DNA from: Oscillospiraceae bacterium
GTDB lineage: Bacteria > Bacillota > Clostridia > Oscillospirales > Acutalibacteraceae
Reading direction: 5' to 3'
Assembly (NCBI GenBank): GCA_015066175.1
Contig: SVOW01000017.1
Span: 1 to 41,088, forward strand
Length of the DNA stretch: 41,088 nt
The notes under the pieces are model-generated. The model had not been told where the DNA came from and did not search any database. It saw only the letters and a list, made by a program, of their open reading frames with translations. This document shows positions 6,788-15,647 of the stretch, piece after piece (position 1 is the stretch's first letter; each line of letters starts with the position of its first letter). Both the position numbers and the translations under genes were made by a program.

Positions 6788-9220
6788 ATGGCTGATAAAG
6801 AGAAAAAACCATTGATAAGTTTTAATTGCCCGGGTTGTGGCTCACCACTTGTTGCGGAAGATAACGGCAAACCTATTGAATGCGTTTATTGTTGCAGAAT
6901 GGTAGATCCTAAGATGGAAGCGGCTGCTTCGCGTGTTAATAATGATTTGCCGACAATGGGCGGTACGTTGAAAATTGAAGGTATCAAAACTCCTTCTTCT
7001 GCTCTTGCTTACATTGAACAGTTTTTTGAAGATTACGATTGGAATTCTTTTGTATATGCACAGAGCCTTTCTATTTATGAAGCAGATAAACTTGTCGATT
7101 CGCTCAAAATGACATCGGCAGACGATAAAAACACATGGCTTGTTGCTTTTGCAGCAACTTTTGTACCATATAGTAAGAAAGTTTTCTGCTGCGAAGATAT
7201 AATTGCAGACATTATCGAAAAATACAAAAAAGATGACCTTGACGCATACAGTAAATTTGATGCATATAAAAGAGTTGTTGCTTTGCTTATTTCCAACAAG
7301 GAATCAGTGGTTGAAAATCTTCAGAAAATCATTGATAAAGCAGCAAAATACGGTGCAACTTCAAAAGAAATTGCAGACCTTAAAGAAGGTCTTGAAAAAA
7401 TCAGAAATGTTTCAGGGCTTAAATCTTACGCAACGATTGAGGAAATACCCAGTGTTAAAGCACATAATGACGAAAAAAATCTTGCAATTGCCAATAAACT
7501 TGCTGCAAAAGGTATAAATGCCGATGCAGAATATGCGAGAGCAAAATCTCTTGTTGAAGCCCAGAGATTTGTTGAGGCTCTTGATGTGCTTGTTTCTCTT
7601 GAGGGTTATTCTGATTCGGAAAAACTTGCAGATAAAGTTGATGACTATTTCCTTATGAACAATGTTTTGCAGATTACAGGAAAACGTTATTTCTACAAAC
7701 GCAGTAATCCGAACGAAAGCGTTTCATACACTCTTTATCCCACAAATAAAGGTGAAATTGCAGGAAAACCTGTTGTTAAATTCATCAAAAAAATTATCAC
7801 TAACTATGCAGACCTGCTTTATTACATAGACACTGAAAACATACTCAGAAGATATAGTTTTTCTACTGACAAAAATGAAAAACTCTTCAAGACAGCAGTG
7901 GCAGACAGTAAGTTATACGTATATAAAAGAAAAGTATATCTCAGAACAAAAGGCGAAATCAACGGCAAACTTATTGAATTGAATCTTTCAACAGGTGCTG
8001 TTGAAATTGTTCTTGAATCAGTAAGCGAGCTTATCAGTTTTACTGACAACAAGCTTGTTTATTTCGGACGTCCCGTTATTCATAACAAAATGAATCCTCT
8101 TCCCAAAGAGCAGATAAATAATGTCAAGAGAACAGTCAATGTTATTGATGTTGACACAAAAGCAATTACCGTAATCGGCAAAAAGGGAATTCAGGTTGAA
8201 GGTTTCCTTAACAATTTTGTTGTTTACACTGTAAAAGCACCTTCTCAGAAAAACCTTAATCTTTTTGTGAAAGAATTGGGTAAATTTGATTCCGAAAGGC
8301 TTATTGAAAAGAATATTTTCAGATTCCGTGAAATCTTTGGTGAAAAACTCATCTACGATATCGGTAACAGCAGAAACAGAACTCTTGTTTATGCAAATGT
8401 TGACGCAAGCGGAAGAAAAGAATGGCCACTTAGTATTGAAGAATTGTTGTTTGAGCAGGGCGGATGGATATATTTCCTGCGTAAATCAGGACGCAACGCT
8501 ATTCTTTGTAAGGCTCATATCGGCGACAAGAAATTCTCTGTTATCGCAAAAGACGTTGCAGATTTTGTGGATATCAAAAACGGATATTTCTATTACAAAA
8601 ACTTCGATTCTGAACTTATCAAGGTAAGAATGGACGGCTCAAATGTTCAGAAACTCTGCGATGATGTGGAAGAGGTTATCACCATCAAAGAAGATAAGGT
8701 TGTGTTTGTTTCTGTTGATGAAAGGCTCAGAGCAAGTGAGGCTCTCCCTGGAGAACGCACTATTTCATCAATATATATGGTTGATTTCACAGGCTCAGGT
8801 AAACGTAAACTTGTTTACAGAGTGAAGAATGTGAAAGAATTTGATGAAAAAACAGTTTACTACACAGCAATGAAAAAATCAAAAGATGACGATGCCGGAG
8901 AATATGGTGCAAAAGTTGAAAAACTTTATAAACTTGATATCAATAACGGCAACACGCAGTTGCTTCTTACTCTCGAAAACAATACTGAGAAAGAAAAGAA
9001 ACCTATAAGCAAATATGCTCTCATAGCAGCATTGGTATTATTCTTGTTTGGATTTATAATGATTTTGGCAGAAGCTCCCGGTTTCACTGCATTTTCGTGG
9101 GTAATGGCAGTTCTGTGTGTAGTTATCGCAATTTTGTTCAGAACAAAAGACGGCAGTAAGAGCACCATGGACCAGCTTAAGGAAAAAATGAACGATATGG
9201 CCGAAGAAAAGAATAAATAA
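6788..9220 (+). CDS. Zinc-ribbon, probable beta-propeller, C-terminally membrane-anchored protein of unknown function
   Basis: 810 aa, ATG with AAAGGAGAG upstream. An N-terminal zinc ribbon is formed by C14-x2-C17 and C32-x2-C35. A helical region follows at about residues 60-280. It includes a short TPR-like motif near 245-285 (AQRFVEALDVLVSLEGYSDS), similar to repeats common in clostridial zinc-ribbon proteins. Residues ~290-720 contain recurring beta-strand blocks (IYFLRKS, GYFYYKNF, YYTAMKK) typical of DUF5050-like beta-propellers. Two hydrophobic helices near 738-760 and 765-785 precede a charged tail. The start and stop are clear, and the gene has its own promoter and terminator. A cytoplasmic sensor or scaffold tethered to the membrane is possible, but topology and role are not determined by the sequence. 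Confidence 0.8.
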   Translation: MADKEKKPLISFNCPGCGSPLVAEDNGKPIECVYCCRMVDPKMEAAASRVNNDLPTMGGTLKIEGIKTPSSALAYIEQFFEDYDWNSFVYAQSLSIYEADKLVDSLKMTSADDKNTWLVAFAATFVPYSKKVFCCEDIIADIIEKYKKDDLDAYSKFDAYKRVVALLISNKESVVENLQKIIDKAAKYGATSKEIADLKEGLEKIRNVSGLKSYATIEEIPSVKAHNDEKNLAIANKLAAKGINADAEYARAKSLVEAQRFVEALDVLVSLEGYSDSEKLADKVDDYFLMNNVLQITGKRYFYKRSNPNESVSYTLYPTNKGEIAGKPVVKFIKKIITNYADLLYYIDTENILRRYSFSTDKNEKLFKTAVADSKLYVYKRKVYLRTKGEINGKLIELNLSTGAVEIVLESVSELISFTDNKLVYFGRPVIHNKMNPLPKEQINNVKRTVNVIDVDTKAITVIGKKGIQVEGFLNNFVVYTVKAPSQKNLNLFVKELGKFDSERLIEKNIFRFREIFGEKLIYDIGNSRNRTLVYANVDASGRKEWPLSIEELLFEQGGWIYFLRKSGRNAILCKAHIGDKKFSVIAKDVADFVDIKNGYFYYKNFDSELIKVRMDGSNVQKLCDDVEEVITIKEDKVVFVSVDERLRASEALPGERTISSIYMVDFTGSGKRKLVYRVKNVKEFDEKTVYYTAMKKSKDDDAGEYGAKVEKLYKLDINNGNTQLLLTLENNTEKEKKPISKYALIAALVLFLFGFIMILAEAPGFTAFSWVMAVLCVVIAILFRTKDGSKSTMDQLKEKMNDMAEEKNK

Positions 9221-9238
9221 GATTTCAAAATTTTTCAA

Positions 9239-9269
9239 AACCTGCAGGGTCAGCCTTGCAGGTTTTTTG
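9239..9269 (+). terminator. Terminator after the zinc-ribbon protein gene
   Basis: The stem AACCTGCA / TGCAGGTT (9239-9264) is followed by a T-rich run. It begins about 20 bases after the stop codon. Confidence 0.85.
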
Positions 9270-9319
9270 TTGGTTATTTTTCACAAGTAAACGGAAAATA
9301 TTTTGGCTATTGAATACAC

Positions 9320-9348
9320 TTGAAAAGGTATATTATTTCTGTCATAAT
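9320..9348 (+). promoter_or_regulatory. Promoter for the GH38 alpha-mannosidase gene
   Basis: TTGAAA (9320-9325), 17-base spacer, CATAAT (9343-9348), 37 bases before the ATG at 9386. I did not see a convincing catabolite-repression operator. Confidence 0.55.
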
Positions 9349-9385
9349 TAACTTAAGATAACCTCTTGAAAAGGAGAGAATTTAT

Positions 9386-11833
9386 ATGAAAAAAACATAC
9401 CATCTTATCGGCAATGCTCACCTTGACCCTGTGTGGCAGTGGTGCGTGCCTGAAGGACTTTCGCTTGTGAAATCAACTTACAGAGCAGCCCTTGACAGAA
9501 TGAAAGAATATCCCGATTATATCTTTACTTCTGCTTGTGCTTCGTATTATAAATGGATAGAATTAAGCGAGCCTGAAATGTTTGCGGAAATCAAGCAGAG
9601 ATACGAAGAAGGCCGCTGGTGTATAACAGGCGGTATGTGGGTACAGCCTGATTGCAACATTCCTTCAGGTGAATCTTTTGCAAGACATTTTCTTTATTCG
9701 CAGAAATATTTCAAAGAAAAATTCGGCTCAATTGTAAAAACAGGCTACAACGTTGACTCATTCGGTCACAACGGAATGCTTCCGCAGATTATGAAAAAAT
9801 CAGGCATTGATAATTACATTTATCAGCGACCTAACGATACAAACGAAAAACCGAATCTGCCCAAGAAAAATCTCCACCATTGGGTAAGTCCTGACGGCAG
9901 CGATGTGCTTGCTTTCAGAATTCCGCAAGGTTACTGTGGCGGAATAAAAGACGGCAGATGGGAATATACAGATTCCCTTGAACAACCTCAGATGGTTTTC
10001 TACGGCGTAGGAAACCACGGTGGCGGACCGTCAATTGAACAGCTTGAAGAAGCAGAAAAGTTACGCAAAGAAGCAGGTAAGGATGTTTTCATCTATGCGA
10101 AAACTGACGATTACTTTGATTATGTAAATGAACATATTGGCGAAATTGATATCCCCACAGTAGCAGAAGACCTTCAGCATCACGCAAGCGGTTGCTACAG
10201 TGCAAACAGCAAGGTTAAGGAAATGAACCGCCGCGCAGAAAACGACCTTGTTTATGCAGAAAAAATTGACCTTATGTCGTCACTTCTTACAGATTCTGAA
10301 CCTAAAACAAAGTCAATTGAACGTGCGTGGGAAAGCGTTATGTTCAATCAGTTCCACGATATCCTTGCAGGCTGTTCAATCAAACCTGCCTATAAAGATG
10401 CCTACAACGCATTCGGCTATGCAAGCGAAACTGCCCTTCAGGTAGGCTCTTTCGGTGCTGAAAGAATTTCATGGAGAGTCAACACAACAAAATTCCTTGA
10501 TTACAGACCGTCACACAAACGTGACAGATTGTGGATTCGCGAAGGTGAGGGATGCCCCATGGTTGTTTTCAACCCTCATTCTTTCCCTGTAAAAGCAAAA
10601 GTCTGCTTTGGAATGGGTTGGGTTTCAGGTGTGCTTGATTCTGATGATAATGAAATTCCGTTCCAGATTATCCGCGCTCCTTACACAGATGGCGGACATT
10701 TTATGCAGTGCATGTTTGAAGCACAGCTTGAGCCTTACGGATATAAAACATTTTTCATCTACAAAGACGAGCAGAATTATCAGCCGAAGCCTGTAGAAAA
10801 CGAATTTATTGTTACTGAAAATACAATTGAAAACAGCAAAGTTAAAATCACAATCAACAAGCACACAGGTAATATTGACAGTTACTTCGATAAAGAGTTT
10901 GATAAAGAGCTCGGCATTGCACCTGTTGCTAAAGCAATTATTGAAGACGATGTACATACAGACACATGGGCACATAATGTTTTTGACTTCAACCGCGATA
11001 TCGGTGTATTCTCCGATGCAAAGCTGGAAATTGTGGAAACAGGCTATCTGCGTGCCACAATCAAAGTAACTTCAACTTACAACAAATCAACTCTCACTCA
11101 GTATATTTCTCTCTGGAGAGGCAAGAAAGATGTTGAAGTGAAATGCAAACTTGATTTTAACGAGCATTACAAAATTGCAAAGCTTGCATTCCCCATGAGC
11201 GTTGAAAATCCTGAAGCAGTTTATTCAATGCCTTTCGGCTTTATCAGAAAACCTGCAAACGGTGAAGAAGAGCCTGCACAGGGTTGGATTGCAGTGTGCG
11301 AAAAGGGCACAAACAACGGCTTTGCACTTGTTAACGATTCAAAATACAGTTTCTGCGTTAAGGGCAACGAAATGAGAATGGTTATGGCAAGGGGAAGCGC
11401 TTACCTTGACCATTACGGACAGAGAAGCCGTGATAACGAAATGTCTTTCCTTGACCAGGGCGAGCAGGAGTTTGAATATATCCTTAAACCTTGCACTGAC
11501 GATTTTACAGAAATTGTAAAAGACAGCGAAATTATCAACATGCCTTTGAAACTTTACCTTGAAACACACCATAAGGGCCAGCTTCCCCCTGTTTACAGCG
11601 GACTTGAAGTGAGTGCTGAAAATGTGCTTGTGCAGGCGATGAAATATTCTGAAGACGGCAAGAAAATTGTTCTGCGTACTTTTGAATGTGCAGGCAAAGA
11701 AACCCAAGCGGAAATTGACCTGAAAATCCTTGATGTCAAATGTAAATTCAACTGGAAACCTCAGGAAATAAAAACAATTTCAATCGACCCCGCAACAAAA
11801 GAAGTCAAAGAAATTTTAATTATCGAAGGATAA
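9386..11833 (+). CDS. Alpha-mannosidase, glycoside hydrolase family 38
   Basis: 815 aa, ATG with AAAAGGAGAG upstream. GH38 enzymes are retaining, zinc-dependent alpha-mannosidases that trim mannose from glycans. The catalytic landmarks are visible: the HLD motif with zinc ligands H12 and D14 (NAHLDPVWQW), the nucleophile D124 in NVDSFGHNG, and the zinc-binding histidine H324 in NQFHDILAGCS. The N-terminal barrel is followed by the helical middle domain and a C-terminal beta-sandwich region from about residue 390 on, ending at a normal family length. There is no signal peptide, so the enzyme is probably cytoplasmic and acts on imported mannosides or short glycans. It is a single-gene unit with its own promoter and terminator, and no sugar transporter lies beside it. 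Family assignment is firm; the exact linkage preference is not known. Confidence 0.93.
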   Translation: MKKTYHLIGNAHLDPVWQWCVPEGLSLVKSTYRAALDRMKEYPDYIFTSACASYYKWIELSEPEMFAEIKQRYEEGRWCITGGMWVQPDCNIPSGESFARHFLYSQKYFKEKFGSIVKTGYNVDSFGHNGMLPQIMKKSGIDNYIYQRPNDTNEKPNLPKKNLHHWVSPDGSDVLAFRIPQGYCGGIKDGRWEYTDSLEQPQMVFYGVGNHGGGPSIEQLEEAEKLRKEAGKDVFIYAKTDDYFDYVNEHIGEIDIPTVAEDLQHHASGCYSANSKVKEMNRRAENDLVYAEKIDLMSSLLTDSEPKTKSIERAWESVMFNQFHDILAGCSIKPAYKDAYNAFGYASETALQVGSFGAERISWRVNTTKFLDYRPSHKRDRLWIREGEGCPMVVFNPHSFPVKAKVCFGMGWVSGVLDSDDNEIPFQIIRAPYTDGGHFMQCMFEAQLEPYGYKTFFIYKDEQNYQPKPVENEFIVTENTIENSKVKITINKHTGNIDSYFDKEFDKELGIAPVAKAIIEDDVHTDTWAHNVFDFNRDIGVFSDAKLEIVETGYLRATIKVTSTYNKSTLTQYISLWRGKKDVEVKCKLDFNEHYKIAKLAFPMSVENPEAVYSMPFGFIRKPANGEEEPAQGWIAVCEKGTNNGFALVNDSKYSFCVKGNEMRMVMARGSAYLDHYGQRSRDNEMSFLDQGEQEFEYILKPCTDDFTEIVKDSEIINMPLKLYLETHHKGQLPPVYSGLEVSAENVLVQAMKYSEDGKKIVLRTFECAGKETQAEIDLKILDVKCKFNWKPQEIKTISIDPATKEVKEILIIEG

Positions 11834-11837
11834 AAAT

Positions 11838-11866
11838 AAAACCGTGTATCGGCTGATACACGGTTT
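11838..11866. terminator. Bidirectional terminator between convergent genes
   Basis: The stem AAAACCGTGTATC / GATACACGGTTTTT with loop GGCT has T runs on both strands. It can end transcripts of the mannosidase (plus) and of yifB (minus). Confidence 0.88.
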
Positions 11867-11885
11867 TTCTTTAACTGTGATTATT

Positions 11886-13409
11886 TTATTTTCCCCAGAA
11901 TTTTCTGTCAAGGCTTCTGTATTGCACTGCTTCTGCAATATGCTCATCTGTGATAATTTCGCTTTCGTCAAGGTCTGCGATTGTGCGTGCAACACGCAGG
12001 ATTTTATCATATGCTCTTGCTGAAAGTGAAAGTTTTTCAAAAACGTTGCGCAGCAAAACAACTGCTTCATCTGTCATTTTGCAGAATTCACGTGTCTGCT
12101 TTGCTGTCATATGAGCGTTGCAGGTGATTGATGTGCCCTTAAGCCTTTCAGACTGAATTTTACGTGCTTTGTCAACACGTATTTTGATGTCTGATGACTT
12201 TTCTCCACGCTCTGAATCTGACAAATTGTCAAAATCAACGGGAGGCACTTCGATATGAATATCAATTCTGTCAAGCAAAGGGCCTGAAACTTTGTTGAGA
12301 TATCTTTCAACGCTTCCTTTGTGACAGGTGCATTCCCTTGTGGGATGGGCATAATATCCGCAAGGGCAGGGATTCATCGCACACACAAGCATCACGGAGC
12401 AAGGGTATGTAACTGTGCCTTGTGAGCGCGAAATGGAAATTTCGCCATCTTCGATAGGCTGACGCATAATTTCCATTGCAGTGCGTGAAAATTCAGGCAA
12501 TTCATCAAGAAACAGAATTCCGTTATGTGCCAGGGAAATTTCTCCGGGCTTTGGTATTGCACCGCCGCCTGAAAGCCCCACAGGCGAAACTGTATGGTGA
12601 GGCGAGCGGAAAGGTCTTTTTGTAATAAGAGGATTTTTCTGCGAAATTTTTCCTGAAATTGAATAAATCTTTGTTGTTTCCAGTGATTCTTCAAAGGTCA
12701 TATCAGGCAAAATCGTAGGCAATCTTTTCGCAAGCATGCTTTTGCCTGCACCGGGTGAGCCGATAAGCAGAATATTATGTCCGCCTGCAGCAGCAATTTC
12801 AAGAGCTCTTTTTGCTTCAAACTGACCTTTTACATCTGCAAAATCAACAAGTGATTCAACGTAGTCTTCCACAGGGCTGTAAACTGCAGGCTCAAATTCC
12901 TTTTCTCCGTCAAGGAAAGAAATAAGCTCGTTTATATTTTCAACAGCATAAACATTTATTCCTTCAACAACGGAGCATTCATGTGCATTGTCTTTAGGTA
13001 CAAAAACATTCTTTACTCCGTTTTTCATCGCTTCTATAACCATAGGTAAAGCGCCGTTTATTTTTCTTACTTCTCCGCCAAGTGATAATTCGCCGATAAA
13101 TGCCGAGTCGTCAGGTAATGGTTTAATCTGCCTTGAAGCGGCAAGAACGCTCAGTAGAATAGGCAGGTCATAAATTGTACCCTCTTTTTTAGTGTCAGCG
13201 GGAGCAAGGTTAACGGTGATTCTGCTCACAGGAAAGGTGAGAGAACTGTTTTTGATTGCAGAGCGTACACGTTCTTTAGCTTCGCTGACAGAAGTGTTGG
13301 GCAGACCTACAATATCAAAATGGGGCAGGCCACCGCTTATGTCAATTTCAACATTCACCATATATGAGTGCATGCCGAAAAGCCCCATGCTCTTTACACT
13401 CGTAAACAT
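11886..13409 (-). CDS. yifB: YifB/ComM-family Mg-chelatase-like AAA+ ATPase
   Basis: 507 aa, ATG with GGAG upstream. The layout is that of YifB/ComM: an N-terminal ChlI-type lon-protease-like domain (about 1-165), the AAA+ magnesium chelatase module with Walker A GSPGAGKS (217-224) and the FLDELPEF Walker B block, a cysteine-rich insert (CAMNPCPCGYY), and the C-terminal helical domain. In naturally transformable bacteria ComM is a helicase that promotes branch migration during integration of incoming DNA. In other species the function is less clear. The gene is last in a minus-strand run after a Fur-family gene and a membrane-anchored unknown, with an 18-base gap to the latter. Length and motifs are typical, so the identification is firm. 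Confidence 0.95.
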   Translation of the reverse strand: MFTSVKSMGLFGMHSYMVNVEIDISGGLPHFDIVGLPNTSVSEAKERVRSAIKNSSLTFPVSRITVNLAPADTKKEGTIYDLPILLSVLAASRQIKPLPDDSAFIGELSLGGEVRKINGALPMVIEAMKNGVKNVFVPKDNAHECSVVEGINVYAVENINELISFLDGEKEFEPAVYSPVEDYVESLVDFADVKGQFEAKRALEIAAAGGHNILLIGSPGAGKSMLAKRLPTILPDMTFEESLETTKIYSISGKISQKNPLITKRPFRSPHHTVSPVGLSGGGAIPKPGEISLAHNGILFLDELPEFSRTAMEIMRQPIEDGEISISRSQGTVTYPCSVMLVCAMNPCPCGYYAHPTRECTCHKGSVERYLNKVSGPLLDRIDIHIEVPPVDFDNLSDSERGEKSSDIKIRVDKARKIQSERLKGTSITCNAHMTAKQTREFCKMTDEAVVLLRNVFEKLSLSARAYDKILRVARTIADLDESEIITDEHIAEAVQYRSLDRKFWGK

Positions 13410-13427
13410 AAATCTACTCCGTCAGGA

Positions 13428-14360
13428 TTATTCAACATAAGTGAATTTACACGTGTATTCATCGTTTACAACCGACATATCTTCGTTGATGAAAAGACCT
13501 TTGGGAATTGAAAGTTCATATTCACATCCGGGGATAAGGTCTTTTTCTTCAACAACATATTTAAACACGATTTTGCCGTTGCTTACTGAAAAATCAATGC
13601 CCTTCTGTGGCTGAGGCAATCTGTAGGTAACGCCTTCAGAATTCTTGTACATAAAGTAAACAAGAGTAGAAAGGTTCTGAATGCCTTCTTTGTTGTAATC
13701 TGTAACGCCGTCAACGCGCGCGGTGATTGTGCAGTAAGCTTTGCCTTTTTCTTTTGAAAGTTTTGCTTCAACATCTGAAGGCACTATTGCTTTTGCATAG
13801 GGGAATTTTTCAACCTTTACTTCAAAAAGTCCTGCTTCATCAAGTGAAAATCTGAAATGTGTAATAATTTCAGGTGTTGAATATTTTTGCTTTTTGCATG
13901 AAATTGAGTCTGCTTCAAGCACTGCTTTGAGCAGAGCAGTATCTGAAGGTTTAAGCTTTTGGTCAAGCTTGATTTTAACTGAAAGATTACCATATGCCAA
14001 CGAATCAGTCTTGTTTGAAGAAAATGTGGGTGTTTCAGTAATCTGACCTGTTATTTTAACTTCCTTGTTTGTTTTTTCATCTGTGTAGGAAATGTAGAAA
14101 CCTTTGTTGTTTTCAACATAAAATGCTGAATCTTCATCCATATAAGGTGTGGTAAAAGATAAAACCAGATTCTGCTCGTCAATTATCTCAATATTACCTG
14201 TTGTTGCGGAAACCGTTGCCTGGGGCTTTGGTTTCAGGTAGAAATAAACCACCACTGCAATGCCTGCAATCAAAACTGCTGCAGCAACGCAGATAGCAAT
14301 TATCTGTCCGGTTGTAAGACCTTTCTTTTCAAAATCTTTCTTTTTAGCGTTTTTAGCCAT
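13428..14360 (-). CDS. Membrane-anchored extracytoplasmic protein, unknown
   Basis: 310 aa from the ATG at 14360, chosen because AAGGAGAATAGTT directly precedes it; an earlier in-frame start at 14381 would overlap the upstream gene. It starts with a lysine-rich cytoplasmic stretch (MAKNAKKKDFEKK). One transmembrane helix follows at about residues 18-43 (IIAICVAAAVLIAGIAVVVY), then ~265 residues predicted outside the cell, rich in beta strands with no motif I recognise. It starts 2 bases after the fur-like gene ends and is followed by yifB, so the three are probably co-transcribed. No enzyme signature or metal-binding cluster is obvious. It could be a solute-binding or envelope protein; I cannot assign a function. 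Confidence 0.7.
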   Translation of the reverse strand: MAKNAKKKDFEKKGLTTGQIIAICVAAAVLIAGIAVVVYFYLKPKPQATVSATTGNIEIIDEQNLVLSFTTPYMDEDSAFYVENNKGFYISYTDEKTNKEVKITGQITETPTFSSNKTDSLAYGNLSVKIKLDQKLKPSDTALLKAVLEADSISCKKQKYSTPEIITHFRFSLDEAGLFEVKVEKFPYAKAIVPSDVEAKLSKEKGKAYCTITARVDGVTDYNKEGIQNLSTLVYFMYKNSEGVTYRLPQPQKGIDFSVSNGKIVFKYVVEEKDLIPGCEYELSIPKGLFINEDMSVVNDEYTCKFTYVE

Positions 14361-14362
14361 AA

Positions 14363-14782
14363 CTATTCTCCTTTGTAACATTCATCGCATATTCCGTAAA
14401 ACACACATTTTGCTCCGTTAAGGCGGAAATTGTGGTGAGTGTAAATGTGTTCAGTCAGCTTATCTACTGTTTCACATTCCATATGAATAAGCTTGCCGCA
14501 TTTTTCGCATTTCATATGGTAGTGATTAGAGCAGTTTTCGTGGGAATCAAGGTATTGATAGCATACGCTTCTTTCGCCGTCTACGGTATATTTTTTTACA
14601 ATACCCTCTGACGACAGTTTTTCAAGGTATCTGTAAACAGTTGACTTGCCCACAGCAGTTGAATTTTCTGCCAGAAGATTAGTTACGTCATCTACTGTCA
14701 GATGTTTACCGTTCTGATTTCTGAGCACATCAAGGATTGAATTTCGTTGTTTTGTTTTGTATCCTGAAGACCTGTTTTCCAC
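14363..14782 (-). CDS. Fur-family metal-dependent transcriptional repressor (Fur/Zur/PerR type)
   Basis: 139 aa. The start is GTG at 14782, preceded by AGGTGGTGA. Residues 1-80 form the winged-helix DNA-binding domain (TVDDVTNLLAENSTAVGKSTVYRYLEKL region). The dimerisation domain holds the structural zinc site with two CxxC pairs, CEKC near 93-96 and CDEC near 133-136, and a His-rich regulatory site (HYHMKC, YTHHNF). Such proteins repress genes when bound to Fe, Zn or Mn; the sequence alone does not settle which metal. It heads a minus-strand run with a membrane protein and yifB. An inverted repeat over its own -10 element suggests self-regulation. Confidence 0.9.
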   Translation of the reverse strand: MENRSSGYKTKQRNSILDVLRNQNGKHLTVDDVTNLLAENSTAVGKSTVYRYLEKLSSEGIVKKYTVDGERSVCYQYLDSHENCSNHYHMKCEKCGKLIHMECETVDKLTEHIYTHHNFRLNGAKCVFYGICDECYKGE

Positions 14783-14808
14783 TTTTTCACCACCTGAATT
14801 CAGATACT

Positions 14809-14840
14809 ACAATTTTACATTGTTTCGTGCTAAAAGTCAA
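14809..14840 (-). promoter_or_regulatory. Promoter of the fur-like operon with overlapping inverted repeat
   Basis: On the minus strand: TTGACT (14840-14835), 17-base spacer, TAAAAT (14817-14812). An inverted repeat ACAAT-N5-ATTGT (14809-14823) covers the -10 element. That is a plausible operator for the Fur-family protein encoded just downstream; the operator role is inferred from position only. Confidence 0.6.
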
Positions 14841-14959
14841 GGCTTGTGTTTTTTGAAACAAGAATATTTCTTATTAAGATAAATAAACGATAAATTGTTA
14901 TAAATCTACAAAATCTGACAAGAAATGTTGAAAATTTTCAACAAAATTATGAAAAATCA

Positions 14960-14988
14960 TTGACAAAAATTTAAAAAAGTATTAATAT
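14960..14988 (+). promoter_or_regulatory. Promoter for the SigH-like gene
   Basis: TTGACA (14960-14965), 17-base spacer, TAATAT (14983-14988). It lies 29 bases before the chosen ATG at 15018, in a very A+T-rich region. Confidence 0.65.
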
Positions 14989-15017
14989 TGTTTTTGTAAA
15001 TGGTAAGAGGTGTGAAA

Positions 15018-15581
15018 ATGGATTTTAAAGATTACCATCTTATGTCAGATGAAGAATTGGCAGAGCTCTGCAAGAGCTATGACGACACTGCTCTTGACAC
15101 TCTTATTAAAAGAATGGAAAGCGTTATTGCCAACTGCGTTTTGTCTTTTTCTGACAGCCGTTTTGAAAAAGAAGACCTTATGCAGGAAGGTATGGTGGCG
15201 TGTTTCAGGGCGGTTTTAAGTTACGATGGCGGAAAAGGCGCATCGTTCAGAACATATGCCGCTGTGTGCATAAAGAATGCACTTAAAAATTTTGTTAAGA
15301 AAAAAGATAATTTCTTTATTTCTGCCGACAAAGATTTTGTTCCTCTTGAAGATGAAACTTCAGATGGTGCAACTGCAGAAGATGAATATATTTCGTCTGA
15401 AAATTATAAAAATCTCCGCGAGAGCCTTGAAAAAGTTCTTTCACAGACTGAGTATTCAGTTTTTAGCCTGTTTGTTGACGGTATGAGTTATTCCGAAATT
15501 GCCGAAAAAACAGGGCAGAGCGTAAAAGGTGTAGACGGTGCTCTGCAGAGAGTGAGAAAAAAACTCAAATCAATTATGTAA
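15018..15581 (+). CDS. SigH-like RNA polymerase sigma factor
   Basis: 187 aa from the ATG at 15018, preceded by AAGAGGTG; an in-frame ATG six codons earlier lacks a ribosome site. Region 2 covers about 20-90 (EDLMQEGMVACFRAV and FRTYAAVCIKNALKNFVKK). Region 4 covers about 130-185 and ends in VKGVDGALQRVRKKL, close to the end of Bacillus SigH (sigma-30). SigH directs post-exponential and early sporulation genes in Bacillus and competence-like programmes in some Clostridia. A linker rich in acidic residues separates the two regions. The next gene, a small zinc-ribbon protein, follows 66 bases later without a terminator I trust, so they may be co-transcribed. Membership in the sigma-70 family is sure; equivalence with SigH is a family-level inference. 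Confidence 0.85.
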   Translation: MDFKDYHLMSDEELAELCKSYDDTALDTLIKRMESVIANCVLSFSDSRFEKEDLMQEGMVACFRAVLSYDGGKGASFRTYAAVCIKNALKNFVKKKDNFFISADKDFVPLEDETSDGATAEDEYISSENYKNLRESLEKVLSQTEYSVFSLFVDGMSYSEIAEKTGQSVKGVDGALQRVRKKLKSIM

Positions 15582-15609
15582 TAAGCGGGTTCCCCGTTTA
15601 TATAAAAAG

Positions 15610-15621
15610 GTCCTTAAGGAC
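15610..15621. promoter_or_regulatory. Perfect 12-bp palindrome ahead of the zinc-ribbon gene
   Basis: GTCCTTAAGGAC lies in the 66-base gap between the sigma factor and the zinc-ribbon gene, about 28 bases before the ATG. It could be a protein-binding site or a small mRNA hairpin. No known operator is recognised. Confidence 0.3.
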
Positions 15622-15647
15622 TAATACTTACAAGAGAGGTCATTAAA

